From Gambelia wislizenii (Eukaryota > Chordata > Lepidosauria > Squamata > Crotaphytidae), in assembly GCA_030847615.1 (NCBI GenBank), contig JAUMIR010000001.1, positions 287,268,187 through 287,332,186 on the forward strand: 64,000 nucleotides of DNA, in the 5' to 3' direction. Position numbers and translations under genes: made by a program. Of this stretch, positions 9,906-21,060 are shown in pieces. The notes under the pieces are model-generated. The model was given only the letters and a program-made list of their open reading frames with translations, made no database searches and had not been told where the DNA came from. The number at the start of each line of letters is the position of its first letter. The stretch's first letter is position 1.

Positions 9906-12167
9906 AACACTCAATATTCCTTGTGTATTGAGATCTCAAGCTGTTTAGGGCATTAATGTCAGCACCACTGCCTTGCATTCAGACTGGAAGTGGATATATG
10001 TCCTCTCTTTTTGTGATATGCAACAGTTCACCTGTCAACCTTCTTTTCCTCTTATTCAAGTCTCCATGCTTCCTCCTCATCTTTTTACCAAAGTTATTTG
10101 TTCCTCATTTCCTCTCCTCCCCCAGACTTACTTCTTCATGTAAGACCTTTTAAGAACCAGCCTGGCCTCACACTGCATTTCCAGCTTCCCTAACTCTTCG
10201 CCATGTCAGTCCTCCCTGCTGGATGAGTTAGTTCCAGGTCTCTTTCCCAGTCCTGTCTTCCGTTTTATAGACCGTGTTAGATCAGTACTCTCATAATAAC
10301 TAACTGGTGAGTAAGGTGGGGGAATTGTGGCAGTGCATCTTGGCTACTGCAGGCAGAGTGCTGAGTCTATATCCTCAAGCCTAGAGGTGAGTTTCCAAAT
10401 GTCAGCTGGAAGATTACTTCCATGGTTCCTTCTGGTGTCCAAAACTATAGAAGCAATGTAAGGAGTTGGAGAATGCACTAGTGAGGAAATGGCATCATGT
10501 AAAATGAAGGTACTTGTTCAAAATAAGAAAAGTGAAAAATGGACTAAGACCAAGAACTTGTACATCCACAGAGTTAGGTAGAGATATGTTGGAGGTGAAA
10601 GGTAATAGCAGTGGCAAGAAGAGAGTGGGGGCAGAAGTAAGCAAAGAAAGAAAAAGGTTGCAGCTCCAAGCCACTTATTTATCCAGTGCTTGGCTTCTGA
10701 GAGGGAGCCCATGGAGCCAAGGCAATATGGGACGGGTGGCTTGGGCACTAGTCTTTCCTGTGGCACAGGTGATTGTCCATGTCACCCCTCCTATAGTGCT
10801 TTGGCTTTGTGGACCTTGCTCTCAAAGGCAGCCGCCATTCATGAAGTAATCTGGAGCTTGCAGTCTTTTCCTGTCTCTGTCATAATATTCTTGTATGAAC
10901 TAAGAGAGATTAACATCAGCCATGCAACAGGTTGTTATACAAGCAGTGTGTCACTTAGGAACCCCATGTTTGAGCTCAGCTCTTGTACCAAAGTAGTGCA
11001 GGTGGTATTGTCATGGCTAGGTCCATTTTGTTTTGTGTAGAAGTTGTTTCAGGGTTTCCTCAGTTCTATTCAATATTTTAAAAATATTTAAGAGCAGAGG
11101 GAGGGAGAGCCTGGTGATGTGACTGCATTTTTTTTTAAAAAAACTAACAATATGAGGCAGTGAAGCTGGCCTAAGGAAAGTGAAGTATCAAATTTATTTT
11201 TAAACCTCTTGTGACAATGATGTCAGACTGCATCTATGGCTTTAACTTTTAAACCAAGGCATATTACATGGGAAAGAAATTAAACACGAATATCAGCAAG
11301 CCACAAGTTTACCCATTTATTTCTGTGTGAAAAGTAAGTAAAAGGACATTTAACTCCCATTTAAATGGCGATGTTGGGCTAACACTTTGTGCTATTAAAG
11401 TAGGTAAAAGGTCTGTCAGGTGCTCTAAGCACCCACCAAGCATTCAAGAAACAAGGCAAAAATTGCTACCACAGTCAGCCAAGCATTTCTCCTCCCCTTT
11501 AATAACTTGTTATGGTCCAGAGCCAAACTCTGTGGCCTTTTGTGCTGTAGTTTTATTCCTGCTGAATAAAGCCTGCAGTAATTGCTAACCAAATAGGTCA
11601 AATGAGGTTGAAACTATTTCTCTTTCCAGAATATTTCCATCATATGACTAAACTCATCCTGTTAGTTTTCCTTGGGATCACATCTTAAGGCATTACTTAT
11701 TGTTTAAAAATGAACTGTATACTTAATGTATAGGCCTGTTGTATTATGTACAACAGACATGGGCAAATTTCAGGTTTGCAGACTCTGTTTTGGTCCCTCT
11801 CCCCCAGAAGACTGTGAGGTCCACCAGCATGAGCTAGGGGCAAAACAGTGGCTTAGGAAGAAGAGAGATAAATTCAGAATGATGGGTCAAGGGGCACGGT
11901 CCAATTAACCTTTTGCCCCAAATTTGGGAGTTATTGTTTTGGGCTTGGTCTCTAAGGACCCCACCCTCCACTGCCAGCCAGTATGGCTCAGAAATGCATG
12001 CCTCTTCCCTCTCCAGTGTTTATCCTTGCTACAAACAAGTTTGGCTGAGAACATGTCTAGTCCAGGGTCACCCACCAAGCTTCATGTCTGAGTTGGTATT
12101 TCATTCCAGGATTCCCTATTCCTAGCCCTACACGTAACATTATATTTGCTCCCTGTATAAAACAAAG
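9906..12167. other. Last COBLL1 intron, no recognised gene or repeat
   Basis: This is about 2.3 kb of intronic DNA. Short open frames on both strands (for example around 10514-11040) have no protein-like composition, no splice context and no recognisable motif. Nothing functional can be supported. Confidence 0.5.
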
Positions 12168-12175
12168 GTATATAT

Positions 12176-12526
12176 CAGTGGTTCTTGACCTTTTATTTAA
12201 CAGGAACCCCCTTTAAATATCTTTGTTGCCATGGATCCCCAAGACTAATAATAATAATACAGTTACACCATCCATTAAATCCTCCCTCAGAGGCACTGGG
12301 GGCGGGGGGAGGGAAGACTTCTCCTGTTTCTTCCTGCAAGTTTTTGGCTAGAGCAGATTGAATGGCAATGTACAGGCCCATCCATCCATCCTTGTCTTGG
12401 CTCCTGTCATGTGGCCGCTCCACTGCAGGGAGGAGGTGGGCTAAGCAGCCTTCAAATCTTTGTGGACCTCCTGGGAGGACATCAGAGCCCCTTGGGGCTT
12501 CCTGGACCACAGATTAAGAACCGCTG
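12176..12526. mobile_element. Non-autonomous hAT transposon with perfect 8 bp target duplication
   Basis: The ends are CAGTGGTTCTTGACC and, inverted, TTAAGAACCGCTG, the CAGNGGTTCT-type terminal repeat of hAT elements. The flanks carry the identical 8 bp GTATATAT at 12168-12175 and 12527-12534, the expected hAT target-site duplication. The 351 bp interior has no transposase and is a deletion derivative. It sits about 180 bp before the last COBLL1 exon. Confidence 0.92.
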
Positions 12527-12704
12527 GTATATATCTTACATTAATGTGGTTGTGACAGATAGGTAGCATTTATGATTTTCAGTAAATGTAGAACAGTTGC
12601 AGCTTGCGAAGCAGTTGTATGTCTAAACTGCTGATGAGAAGTTTTGTGTTAAGATAGGGGTTGCTTTTCTTCTATGAACCTCAATATCTTTTTTGGTCTT
12701 TCAG

Positions 12705-12794
12705 GTTGCTCCTCCATCAAATACTGTTGCCATCAATGGAAGACCCAGCCTCAACCCCTCAGTGTCCATGGAAGCAAGATACAGTCCTCACTAG
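12705..12794 (+). CDS. COBLL1: COBLL1 terminal coding exon with stop
   Basis: After the acceptor TTGGTCTTTCAG the exon reads VAPPSNTVAINGRPSLNPSV then SMEARYSPH and a TAG at 12792-12794. It is 30 codons including the stop, in phase 0 with the WH2 exon. The first Val completes the LRRV of the WH2 motif. The short Ser/Pro-rich tail resembles the C-terminus of other vertebrate COBLL1 proteins. The 3' UTR follows directly. Confidence 0.9.
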   Translation, partial: VAPPSNTVAINGRPSLNPSVSMEARYSPH

Positions 12795-13125
12795 GACTTC
12801 ATGCCAAACATTTTGCACTTTAATCACCACTGCATAGACCTACTACATAAATCTACTTCACAGTTAATTGTGCATTATTGAAGACTTAAGCAGTCATGCA
12901 GGGTTGTGTTGGAATATATTGTCAAGTGAAGCATAGAAACTTCACAAGATGCCTCAAAGATTTCTTAGACTATAAATAATTTATAGCTCCCTCCCCCTTT
13001 TCTCTTTAAAGCTGAAAATGCTGCTTCAGAACTCATAACATGGCAAAGAAGATTTTAATTTTTTTTCTCCTGCAATAGGTTGATTTCTACTTTATCCTTA
13101 ATAAATTATGTGTAGCAATGTGCTG
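12795..13125 (+). other. COBLL1: COBLL1 3' untranslated region (proximal form)
   Basis: AT-rich sequence without recognisable repeats runs from the stop codon to the first canonical poly(A) signal, AATAAA at 13100-13105. The transcript would end about 15-25 bases later. The exact cleavage site cannot be read from sequence. Confidence 0.7.
13100..13105 (+). promoter_or_regulatory. COBLL1: Poly(A) signal AATAAA, proximal
   Basis: This canonical hexamer lies 306 bases after the COBLL1 stop. It is followed by T/GT-rich sequence (TGTGTAGCAATGTGCTG), as expected for a cleavage site. Confidence 0.7.
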
Positions 13126-13365
13126 TATAATGTTGATTTATGAGGTTCTTAATGTTTATAACTGCTTAATGATTATGTTCAGAAATGTATGAATTTAAAT
13201 ATAGTTCTGCCACCTGTTGCCTTGATCATTACATTGGAAATTTAATTACTGTAGTTAGCAAAACACTCTTTAGAACTGCAAGTGAGAAAGTTTTTATTTA
13301 ACTAAAAAATAGGATCAAATCCTTCCAATGTTGAGCTGGACCATACCTGTTTTGAATCAGCATTA

Positions 13366-13631
13366 CAGTCTTCCCTTCACATTTGCGGGGGTTAGGTTCC
13401 ACAGACCCCCGCGAATGTGAAAATTCTGCAAATAATGACAGCCCTCCACCGCCCTCCCAAAGCGACCATGGGGCCTCCGGAGGCCTCGTAGTCGCTTTCC
13501 TTTGCCTCCTGCCTCCCTCCCGAAGTGACCACGGGGAGCGACCATGGCCACTTTCCCGGGCCTCCCCTCGCGGCAAACTGCGAATATGCGGAACCACAAG
13601 TGTGGAGGCCACAAATGTGGAGGAAGGACTG
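13366..13631. mobile_element. pogo/Tigger-like MITE with TA target duplication
   Basis: The ends are CAGTCTTCCCTTCACATTTG and, inverted, CAAATGTGGAGGAAGGACTG. TA dinucleotides flank both sides (13364-13365 and 13632-13633). This is the signature of Tc1/mariner-pogo derivatives. The interior is GC-rich with no transposase. It lies between the two possible COBLL1 poly(A) signals. Confidence 0.85.
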
Positions 13632-13879
13632 TATTTGTTACAGTGTATTTCTAACAGCAAAGTGAAAAAATAATATAGGAAGTCTCTGGTTGACCAGTTT
13701 AACACTGTATAGTGGTTTTCCTTACATACATCATTGCTGCATGGGTCTTAATGCGCACCACAAAAGTGCCTTGCTGCTCTCTAACCAGTGCACGAGCACT
13801 GGTTAGGTCATGCCCGCTTTCCAGAAGTGGCAGCTAAGTCAGCATCACTGAGCTGTTGAAAAGAATTGGAATAGCACAT

Positions 13880-14030
13880 CCTGAGGGCTTGTTCAATATT
13901 TGGACCGCCAAATGTTTTGGATTTCAATTCCTAGAAGCCACAGACAATTTGGCCAGTGGTAAGGGATTGTAGGAGTTCTAGTCAAAAAGAGGGGTAGAGG
14001 CAAAGCTTCCCCACTTGTGCCCTCAGGTGA
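13880..14030. mobile_element. hAT-like palindromic MITE remnant
   Basis: The sequence contains CAAATGTTTTGGATTTCAAT and a pairing half ending in AGGAGTTCTAGTC, the motif pair of a very common family in this window (better copies at 16574 and 19040). The ends are degraded and no target duplication is visible. Confidence 0.55.
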
Positions 14031-15000
14031 ATGGCTGAGAGAGCAGATTCACACAACCTAAAATCTAGAAAATGGATGCCACTGTTCATTTTCTTATCTG
14101 CAGTTCAGGCTAGATGTTATGGTCCTATGCTAAACTCTAGTAACACCCCCTGCTTTTCAGTCCTGGTGCTTGACAGCTGAATGAAACTTTACAAGAACAG
14201 CAACACTGGGCAAACAATTTACAGCTCAAGTATTTGAGAATCAACATTTAGCTGACATGAAGCATTCAAGAGTTAATAGAGCTATGGGCTATAGTGAGGA
14301 TTCCAGAACCTTCTTTGGAAGTTAATTTATATTAATAAGGAGTAAGGAAAGAGGCCTGTGGATCAGGTATAGCTGGAGGCATCTTGAAGAGAGAGTAATA
14401 TTGGCACAGAGCATCCAAGATTCATTTGAACTAGGCTGAAAATATATAAAGGAGTCAAAATAGTTAAATGCAAGATTCTGTGTGTATGAGCTTTTTTCCC
14501 TAACAGTCATTAAAATGGATATCTTATTTTGTTTTATGTCAGTTAACTTCTAAAGTATTTCTCTTAAATTCAGAAAACGAAAGGCAGGGAATGAAAAACA
14601 AAACCCAAGCTTCAGTTTCTGTAGTTCGTAAAAAGGTGTGTAAAAAGGTGGTGATGATGATGATTTTTGCATTATAAAATATTTTCTAATGACACTTTAA
14701 GCAGTGTCAATGAAGTAGTTTTATCAGTGTACAAAACAGGAGTAGAATTGAAAAATTGCTACTGAAAAAGGCATGTCAGATTGAGGAGCAATGCACAGAC
14801 AGCAAAAATCCTCAGCAACAAGTGTGACATTTCTTTATCTGTTCATCTTTTCCTGTCAGTGCTGTCAAATTAATGTTGCATTTTTATGATAAAGCTATTT
14901 GTGATCCTAGCTCTGATCAAGTGATTGACTTGTAGATAAATGCTGCAAATACTGGGCTATTTGCAATGTTCTAAACTAATGAATGGTTTTGTTAAATAAA
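14031..15000 (+). other. COBLL1: Possible extended COBLL1 3' UTR
   Basis: Repeat-poor, AT-rich sequence continues after the MITEs to a second canonical signal, AATAAA at 14995-15000, followed by T-rich sequence. Its unique character fits a long 3' UTR isoform that has absorbed two MITEs, but nothing here proves transcription. The ORFs in it are short and uninformative. Confidence 0.35.
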
Positions 15001-15055
15001 ATTAATTGTAAATAGTTTTATTCTTAAGTAATTATGTTTAACTACTTATACTTTT

Positions 15056-15420
15056 TGAAGTCGAAGGCTTTCATGGCCGGCATCCATACATTTTCCGTTT
15101 TTTTTTTTTCCTGAGCTGTGAGGCTGTGTTCTGAAAGAGTTTCTTTCTGATGTTTCGCCTGCATCTGTGGCTGACATCTTCAGAGAGATACTGTGAGCCC
15201 CTGTTGGAGAGGATATGTAAATTTGTGCATTCAAATGGCTAGTTTCTGTTCAAATAGACAAATTTACATATCCTCACCAACAGGAGCTCACAGTATATAA
15301 CCCCCCCACACTCCTACCCAACCATTCTCTGAAGATGCCAGCCACAGATGCAGACAAAACATCAGAAAGAAACTCTTCCAGAACACAGCCTCATAGCCCA
15401 GAAAAAAACCCAAGGAAAAT
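15056..15420. repeat. Head-to-head inverted pair of a dispersed repeat (possible Penelope-like terminal repeat)
   Basis: 15056-15240 (minus) and about 15245-15420 (plus) are two copies of one repeat, meeting at the inverted segments GAGGATATGTAAATTTGT and ACAAATTTACATATCCTC. Both carry the block GATGCCAGCCACAGATGCAG, with one change in the minus copy, and a following GAAAC- or AAAAC-type motif. The outer flanks read TCGAAGGCTTTCATGGCCGG on the left and TAGCCCAGAAAAAA on the right. A third copy lies at 15849. Class is not certain. A Penelope-like element terminal repeat is my best guess because of the ribozyme-like core described in the findings. Confidence 0.6.
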
Positions 15421-15848
15421 CTACTTATACTTTTAGTTCTTTCTTCTCTGTTTTTTTTAAGAAAAGGAAATATCTTTCTAGACTACTGGTTGTACAACTT
15501 TTAAATGGCAATATTCTCTAGGTATTCTGCTCAGTGATTTGCAACAAGATGCATTGACCAGTAAGAGAAAAATATATCTCTTTGCTGGAGTTGTATGATG
15601 AGCAACAAAAAAGGATTGTGGTTCTCAGTATGACCAGCTTTCCCCTCCCCACAACAGGCCCCTGTGTGCCATATTTGTTCTTCGATATCTGCCAGGCAAG
15701 AGTGCTGATGACAGGCTCTGGACCACAATTCAATAAACTCTTTATGTCTGGAAGGATCTCCAATAACTAGAATAGAATGAAAAAAAAAACACGATTAAAC
15801 TGAGCTAGGCTGTTATCAGTCCATTTGTTGCAAGTGAACACCTGATCT

Positions 15849-16000
15849 GTGTGAAGTCAAAGGCTTTCACAGCTGGCAACCATAGGTTTTCCATGGTTTT
15901 TTTCTGGGTGTGAGGCCGTGTTCTGGAAGAGTTTATTTCTGACGTTTTGCCTGCATCTGTGGCTGGCATGTTCAGAGAATGGTTGGGTAGGAGTGTTCCT
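15849..16000 (-). repeat. Third copy of the same repeat family
   Basis: The sequence starts GTGAAGTCAAAGGCTTTCAC, as in the 15056 copy, and contains the inverted CTGCATCTGTGGCTGGCATG block. The minus strand carries GCAGGCAAAACGTCAGAA, where the 15056 copy has GCAGGCGAAACATCAGAA. Confidence 0.7.
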
Positions 16001-16573
16001 TAATTTTTTTCCTGGATTCAGGTTGCTCAATTTAGTAGGAGACAGCCCGTATTCAGACATCCTTGAAATGCCCACCCAACACCTACTTAATTGTTCAAGC
16101 CAAGAAATTTTGGAGAGACAGCCATCCTCCCGTTCACTCATTCTGAGCCACAAGTGTAGCATTAGACAGATGAGCTGTTGCCATAATGGGGAGTAAACCT
16201 GTTTTCAGCTCCTAGGGTAGGTATTCCAGATGGTAAGGTTAATTACTTCTTTAAAAAATTATTTTGTATAATCTGTGAATCAGTCGAATTGACAAAGTTC
16301 TCTATTTCAATCCCATAAAATAACGATACCACCATTTTGCATGTATATGCTTTTGAAATAGAGTTTACCAGTTGTCCTCCTTTGGTGTAACAAAGTTTTC
16401 AAACTTGCTGTAGCCCCTCAACACCTAATAAACTACTGGCCTGTGCATGCCTTGGACTGCAACTTCCAGTTTCTCCATGGATATTGTATTCCAAATATAT
16501 CTGAAGGGCACCAGGCTGGGAACAGCTAGGGGAGAAAGAAAAAAGCTGCAACTTCCTTTTCAAACATATATAC

Positions 16574-16711
16574 CAGGTGTGGGAATCATGCAGCTCTCTA
16601 GACATTGTTTGGCTGCAATTCCCAGCATTCCTCACCATTGGCTATGCTGTCTAGGGCTGATGGGACTTGCAGTCCAACAACATCTGGAACACTGCACGAT
16701 TCCCAACTCTG
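16574..16711. mobile_element. hAT-like palindromic MITE
   Basis: The ends are CAGGTGTGGGAATCATGCAG and, inverted, CTGCACGATTCCCAACTCTG. The interior is nearly self-complementary (TTGGCTGCAATTCCCAGC then GGGACTTGCAGTCCAACAAC). The 8 bp flanks no longer match, so the target duplication has decayed. Confidence 0.75.
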
Positions 16712-17323
16712 ACGTATAGAGAAGATTGTGCAGTGAGGTATGCCCTCCTATGCCAGTATGTACAGAATTTCAGCCATAGTAACATCCACCAGATGATTCA
16801 TTGTACACTTATGACTCGTTAAATTTCAGTTTTATGTAAAGTAATGGAATTTTGCCAAATCTGCCTCAAGTTTCCATCACATGATTAGAGTTCAATTTTC
16901 ATGGATGGGAGATATTTGATTGCTTGACCTTTTGTGGCATGATTCCTGTGGTGTTAATTTTTGAGCACTCTGCAGTGGCTTACTTTCCCTTTCTCACACT
17001 TTTTCTTTTTCTGTTCTTTTGCTTTAAGTATTTCTATGCACTAATAAAAAATAATACCAATATATACTTTTGTTATCTAATGCAGACAATGATGATTCTA
17101 TTTTAAAAGGGAGTTATGTCATATATCTAAACTGGAAAATCTGTTATAAGCCTTTTGAGTAAAAATGTTCATCCGGTGATATTAAGAACACTGGAAAAAG
17201 AAAAGCTAGCTTATTTCAACACTCAGTTTAGAAACAATGGCTGTTAAGATGGTGTAGTACACAGCTTCTCAGGCTATCAGATGAAGAGAACCAGCAATTA
17301 AATTTATACCTTTTGACTATATA
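16712..17323. other. Intergenic sequence, nothing recognised
   Basis: AT-rich sequence between two MITEs. No gene-like ORF, repeat family or regulatory motif was recognised. Confidence 0.5.
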
Positions 17324-17845
17324 GGTTGAGTACCATATCCCATATCTGCAGTTTCAGTTATCCACTTTATTTGAGGGGGGTGTGTGGAAGCAGGAAGAAT
17401 CATCCTCACCACCATTGCTTCATCGCCAGGGAGAAGCTGCTGGCCTTCTCCCGGGCAATAAAGCACAGAAGGGACTTCCTCGCCAAGGAGAAGTTGCCCC
17501 ACTACCCAGCCTGTTCCTGGGTGATAAAGCATAGGAAGTGCTTTCTTGCCAGGGAGAATCTGCCCCACTACCCAGTCTTCTCCTGGCAACAAAACACAGC
17601 AAGCAGAGTTCTATCACCAGGTAGGGCAGGGGAGAAGATGCCCTCTTCTTCTGGGTGACAAAGCAGAAGAACTTCAGTTACTCTTCCCTCCATGCAGCAG
17701 CAGGTGAGCAGGTGGTGGTTGGTGGGGTAGCAAACACTCTGTTTTTTTGCTCTGAGTGCAAAAATAGACTGTTCCCTATTACCTGCGGTTTCACATATCC
17801 ATGGGAAGTCCTGGAATGTATCCCCTACAGAGATGGGTTGACCTG
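17324..17845. mobile_element. pogo-like element with internal tandem repeats
   Basis: The left end is GGTTGAGTACCATATCCCAT with CAGTTTCAGTTATCC after it. The right end is TACCTGCGGTTTCACATATC and then GGGTTGACCTG. TA flanks both sides (17322 and 17846). These features match the copies at 37102, 52242 and 53575. At 17424-17612 the element holds three imperfect units (starts 17424, 17481 and 17547, about 57 and 66 bp apart), each with GCCAxGGAGAAx and a CCCACTACCCAG-type segment. The other copies lack this insert. Confidence 0.75.
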
Positions 17846-17904
17846 TAATTGTTTCTTCCTCTCCCTACCCCCACTGACATTCCCTTTTCCTTATGTGTCA
17901 TGTC

Positions 17905-18030
17905 TTATTTAGATTGTAAGCCTGAGGGCAAGGAATTGTTAAATTAACCATTTGTAAGCAGCTCTGATAGCCTTTGTGGCTGAAGAGTGGGCTATAAATA
18001 CAATAAATACATAAATAAAATAAATAAATA
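17905..18030 (+). repeat. L2-like LINE 3' end
   Basis: The segments AGATTGTAAGCCTGAGGGCA, AAGCAGCTCTGATAGCC and GGGCTATAAATACAATAAAT, with an AAATA-rich tail, are the typical vertebrate L2-type 3' terminus. Confidence 0.65.
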
Positions 18031-19039
18031 GAAAACTTGCTAGGGAACTGTACTGGTCTAGGGACCACCACTTTGAATAGCATTTGTGTAGTGGGTAATA
18101 AACCAACCGCCACCATTATAAAATGAATGAGCAAGGGAGGATCCATGTTCTTTCCAGTGAGAATCGCACAAAGTGAATATACTGTTGAGGGTGTGTCTTA
18201 AAAGAAACCAAAGAGGAACCTAAACCAACTTCTTGGGACAGAGAATTTCAAACCACAAATAGAAAGTCCTGGCACTTGGTAAAACCTAATCCCAGTTCTT
18301 CCAAAAAAAAGGGGGGGGGATGATATTGCCACTGGCCAAGTCTTAATCGCTGTCCTAAATCCAGTTGCTCGTCTCAACTAGAGTAGGCCCACTGAATCAA
18401 TTGGTCAATGGTAAGTTGTATAAATGTCATTGATCTGGTTTACTCAGTTGGGACTAGGACCTTAAAGCCCTGAGTAGGCACATCTGGGATAAGGCATCTC
18501 TCTGCAAGACTGCCACATGGACTCTTAAATACCAGAAGAATGTTATAAATACAGTTTGCTGCTAGGATCTGGAAGTGTAATAAGCTGAGAACAGCACATT
18601 AAAAATTCTCTCAGTTCTCTGAGCTAAAATACAAAAATAGTACTGGGTTCTGCTTCGACATTTTGACACAATTAGGGAAAGAGGCACAGCAGGAAGAAGA
18701 ACTCCTGTATTTCCTAATAGCTAAATTTGGGTTTTTGTTTCATATCTGAATCTCACTTTGAGTGGAATGCTAAACAACCAGGGTACTTTCAAAGGATGCT
18801 GAATCACTTTGAAGTGTTAAGTTCCCCCAAACACTTTTACAGTTTTTAATCACAGCTAACTACTTTTACCCATTAATGAAATGTTTCTGACTGTGGCGGG
18901 GAGTGGGTGGGTGGTGGGAGGGGCAAGAGCAATGAAGACATCAGAATATAATGTCTGAGAACATCAGCTGGAAATAAGTATCTGCTCATGGTCATGGATG
19001 AAGGCAGAATACTTAGCAAAACAACTTCCTAAATTTTAT
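18031..19039. other. Intergenic sequence, nothing firmly recognised
   Basis: About 1 kb without a recognisable gene. A short homopolymer junction (A9G9) is at 18302-18319. A degraded repeat containing TAGGCCCACTGAATCAATTG lies near 18385-18480. Confidence 0.45.
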
Positions 19040-19183
19040 AAGGGATGAGCAACTGTGGCCATCCAGATGCTTTTTGGACTGCAACCACCGTAATCTCTCC
19101 CCATTGGCTATGCTAGCTAGGAGTAGTGGGAGTTGCAAGAGGAAAAAAAAAAACATCTGAAGGGCCACAGTTGCCCACCTCTG
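19040..19183. mobile_element. hAT-like palindromic MITE
   Basis: The terminal inverted repeats are GAGCAACTGTGGCCATCCAG on the left and CTGAAGGGCCACAGTTGCCC on the right. The centre contains TGGACTGCAACC and GGGAGTTGCA in inverted order. An A11 run lies inside. Flanks do not show an intact 8 bp duplication. A truncated relative is at 19545-19645. Confidence 0.8.
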
Positions 19184-20429
19184 CATTCAAGCTTTATTTA
19201 ATTTTCTTTTCTAAGGGTGCACGAGCAGATAAAAAAACCTGACCTTTGGTCACTCGGATAATTTGTTCACCTAATGTAGTACATCAGCAAATCTCTGAGT
19301 AGGTGGAATCTCCACCCACATATGTACTTCAGTATCTGCTCTGGTGGGCTAGGAAACCCTTCAGAGTGGAGTTTCAAGGGGCTTTGGAGGACAGAGAGGG
19401 AGAGGATAGCTTCCTCCAAGCCCTGCTGATGGGTTGCTCACAAAGACCGAGTTGGATCCTGGCCTAAGTGGATACACACATGCCCCAGCACACACAGAAC
19501 AACATCTGAAGCTCTCTTGTACTGCATTAGATCTAGGCCAGCTCAGCCTTGCCCACTCGGTGACCTCCAGATGTTTTGGATTTCAATCAGTCCCAGCCAA
19601 CATGGCCAATAGTCAGGAATGCCGGCAGCTGCAGTGCCAGTCATCCACTTCAGTATTAACCATTAACCTCTATCCTATACTTTTAACTGGCAAGACCACC
19701 AATTAACTGTGGACCACCTGCATCCGAACCACATTTGCTGCCTCAAAGGTTTGGGCCTTTGCTCTCCTTGTACTGCCTTCTGTTTGCCTCCTGTTAATTA
19801 TTTTGCCTTGCATCTCTTCTCTCCATTGCAAATCTTTCCCCATTGCTAAGAAATCAGGTACAAAGATCCTATGATGCTTCTCCTTCAGAGCAATATCATA
19901 ACATACACATAAAAACATGGAGTAAGACATCCGTTGTTTGCTCTGCTGCAGAGAGTTGTTTGCTAAGTCTGATAGGTCATGTGGATATAAAGGTTATGTC
20001 TTTATATTTTCCTGTATAATTTATCTTCCAGAGGTTTTGTTTTCAGATATTTTTCAAGACTCACAGACTGGGCTTAGGTTAATAGTTGAATTTATGTCTT
20101 TGCCTGTTATACAGGAACCATCATGTATGGTCAAATGTAGAAACATCAGAATCCCTGCTGTGTCAGCTTGCACAGGCAAAATATTTTATATATCCACACA
20201 CACTCAACTCCATGGTTATTCATGGTGTCCATGGTTATTCTGGTGGCTAAAGCACAATCTTCCACTGCAGTATTTCTGTTTTAATCTTTAGCAACTTTTG
20301 CTGGAACGTTTTGGTTACAGCTTTGCCCTTTCTTGTATGGGACAGTCTTGGGCACCTACTTGATTTAACAGCTTTTCTCATAGGAATACAATAAAAAAAA
20401 AACCCTAGAATCCATTTGAATGGATTGAC

Positions 20430-20700
20430 TGGTCATAAAGTACAGTAGAATGGACTCTAGAGCAAAACAAGCCTGGACTCTCACTAGAGGCCAGGGTGAC
20501 TAAACTTAGGCTGTCTTACTTATAGGTGTATCATGAGATGACATGACTCATCGGAAAAGATTATAAAGCTCAGCAGAGTGGAAAGCAGAAGGAAAAGAGT
20601 AAGACTACAACTAGGGAAGCCACGGCCCGGAATCTGCAAGACCTGAGCAGGACAGTTGACTAATCAACTCATTATCATTCACAGTATCACCATAAGCCAA
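20430..20700 (+). repeat. Non-LTR retrotransposon ORF 3' fragment
   Basis: The segment resembles 61960-62500, which translates to a reverse-transcriptase protein tail (FGHIMRR then GRLHSRWTDSIKEA). Shared blocks here include CTGGACTCTCACTAGAGGCC, CATGAGATGACATGACTCAT and GGGAAGCCACGGCCCGGAAT. It is frameshifted and dead. An RTE-like LINE is plausible; the family is not certain. Confidence 0.55.
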
Positions 20701-20889
20701 AGTCAACTTGTGAACAAATAGAAACACCAATAGTACTTCCAAATTTATAACTCAGTGGTATTATAACTAAAGGGATTATGCCCCTCTTTACCAGTTGCTT
20801 GGAAGCACAAACCACTATGCCATGCTGCTTCTCTGACATTGTTTGTGGGCTTCCCATAGGCATCTGATTGGCAATTGTGCAAACACACA

Positions 20890-21060
20890 AACTTAGGAAG
20901 CTGTCTTATGCTGAGTCAAGCCATTAGTTCATCTAAGGCGAGGATTGTGCCTCTGATTGGTAGCAATGGTGCTCTAGGTTTTCAGGCAGGAGCCTTGCCT
21001 AGCCCCACCTGGGAATCCTGGTCCAATTACTAACCCAGCCTCACCCCGATTAGCTTCCAA
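20890..21060 (-). repeat. tRNA-derived SINE fragment, family B
   Basis: The sequence reads AGGAAGCTGTCTTATGCTGA, TCAAGCCATTAGTTCATCTA and then CCACCTGGGAATCCTGGTCC. This is the minus-strand form of the SINE whose plus copy is at 23670. It is old and truncated. Confidence 0.55.

Noticed and set aside
12193..12510. A 105-codon minus-strand frame near the last COBLL1 exon
   Set aside because: It lies entirely within the hAT element, has no recognisable domain and no conserved context.
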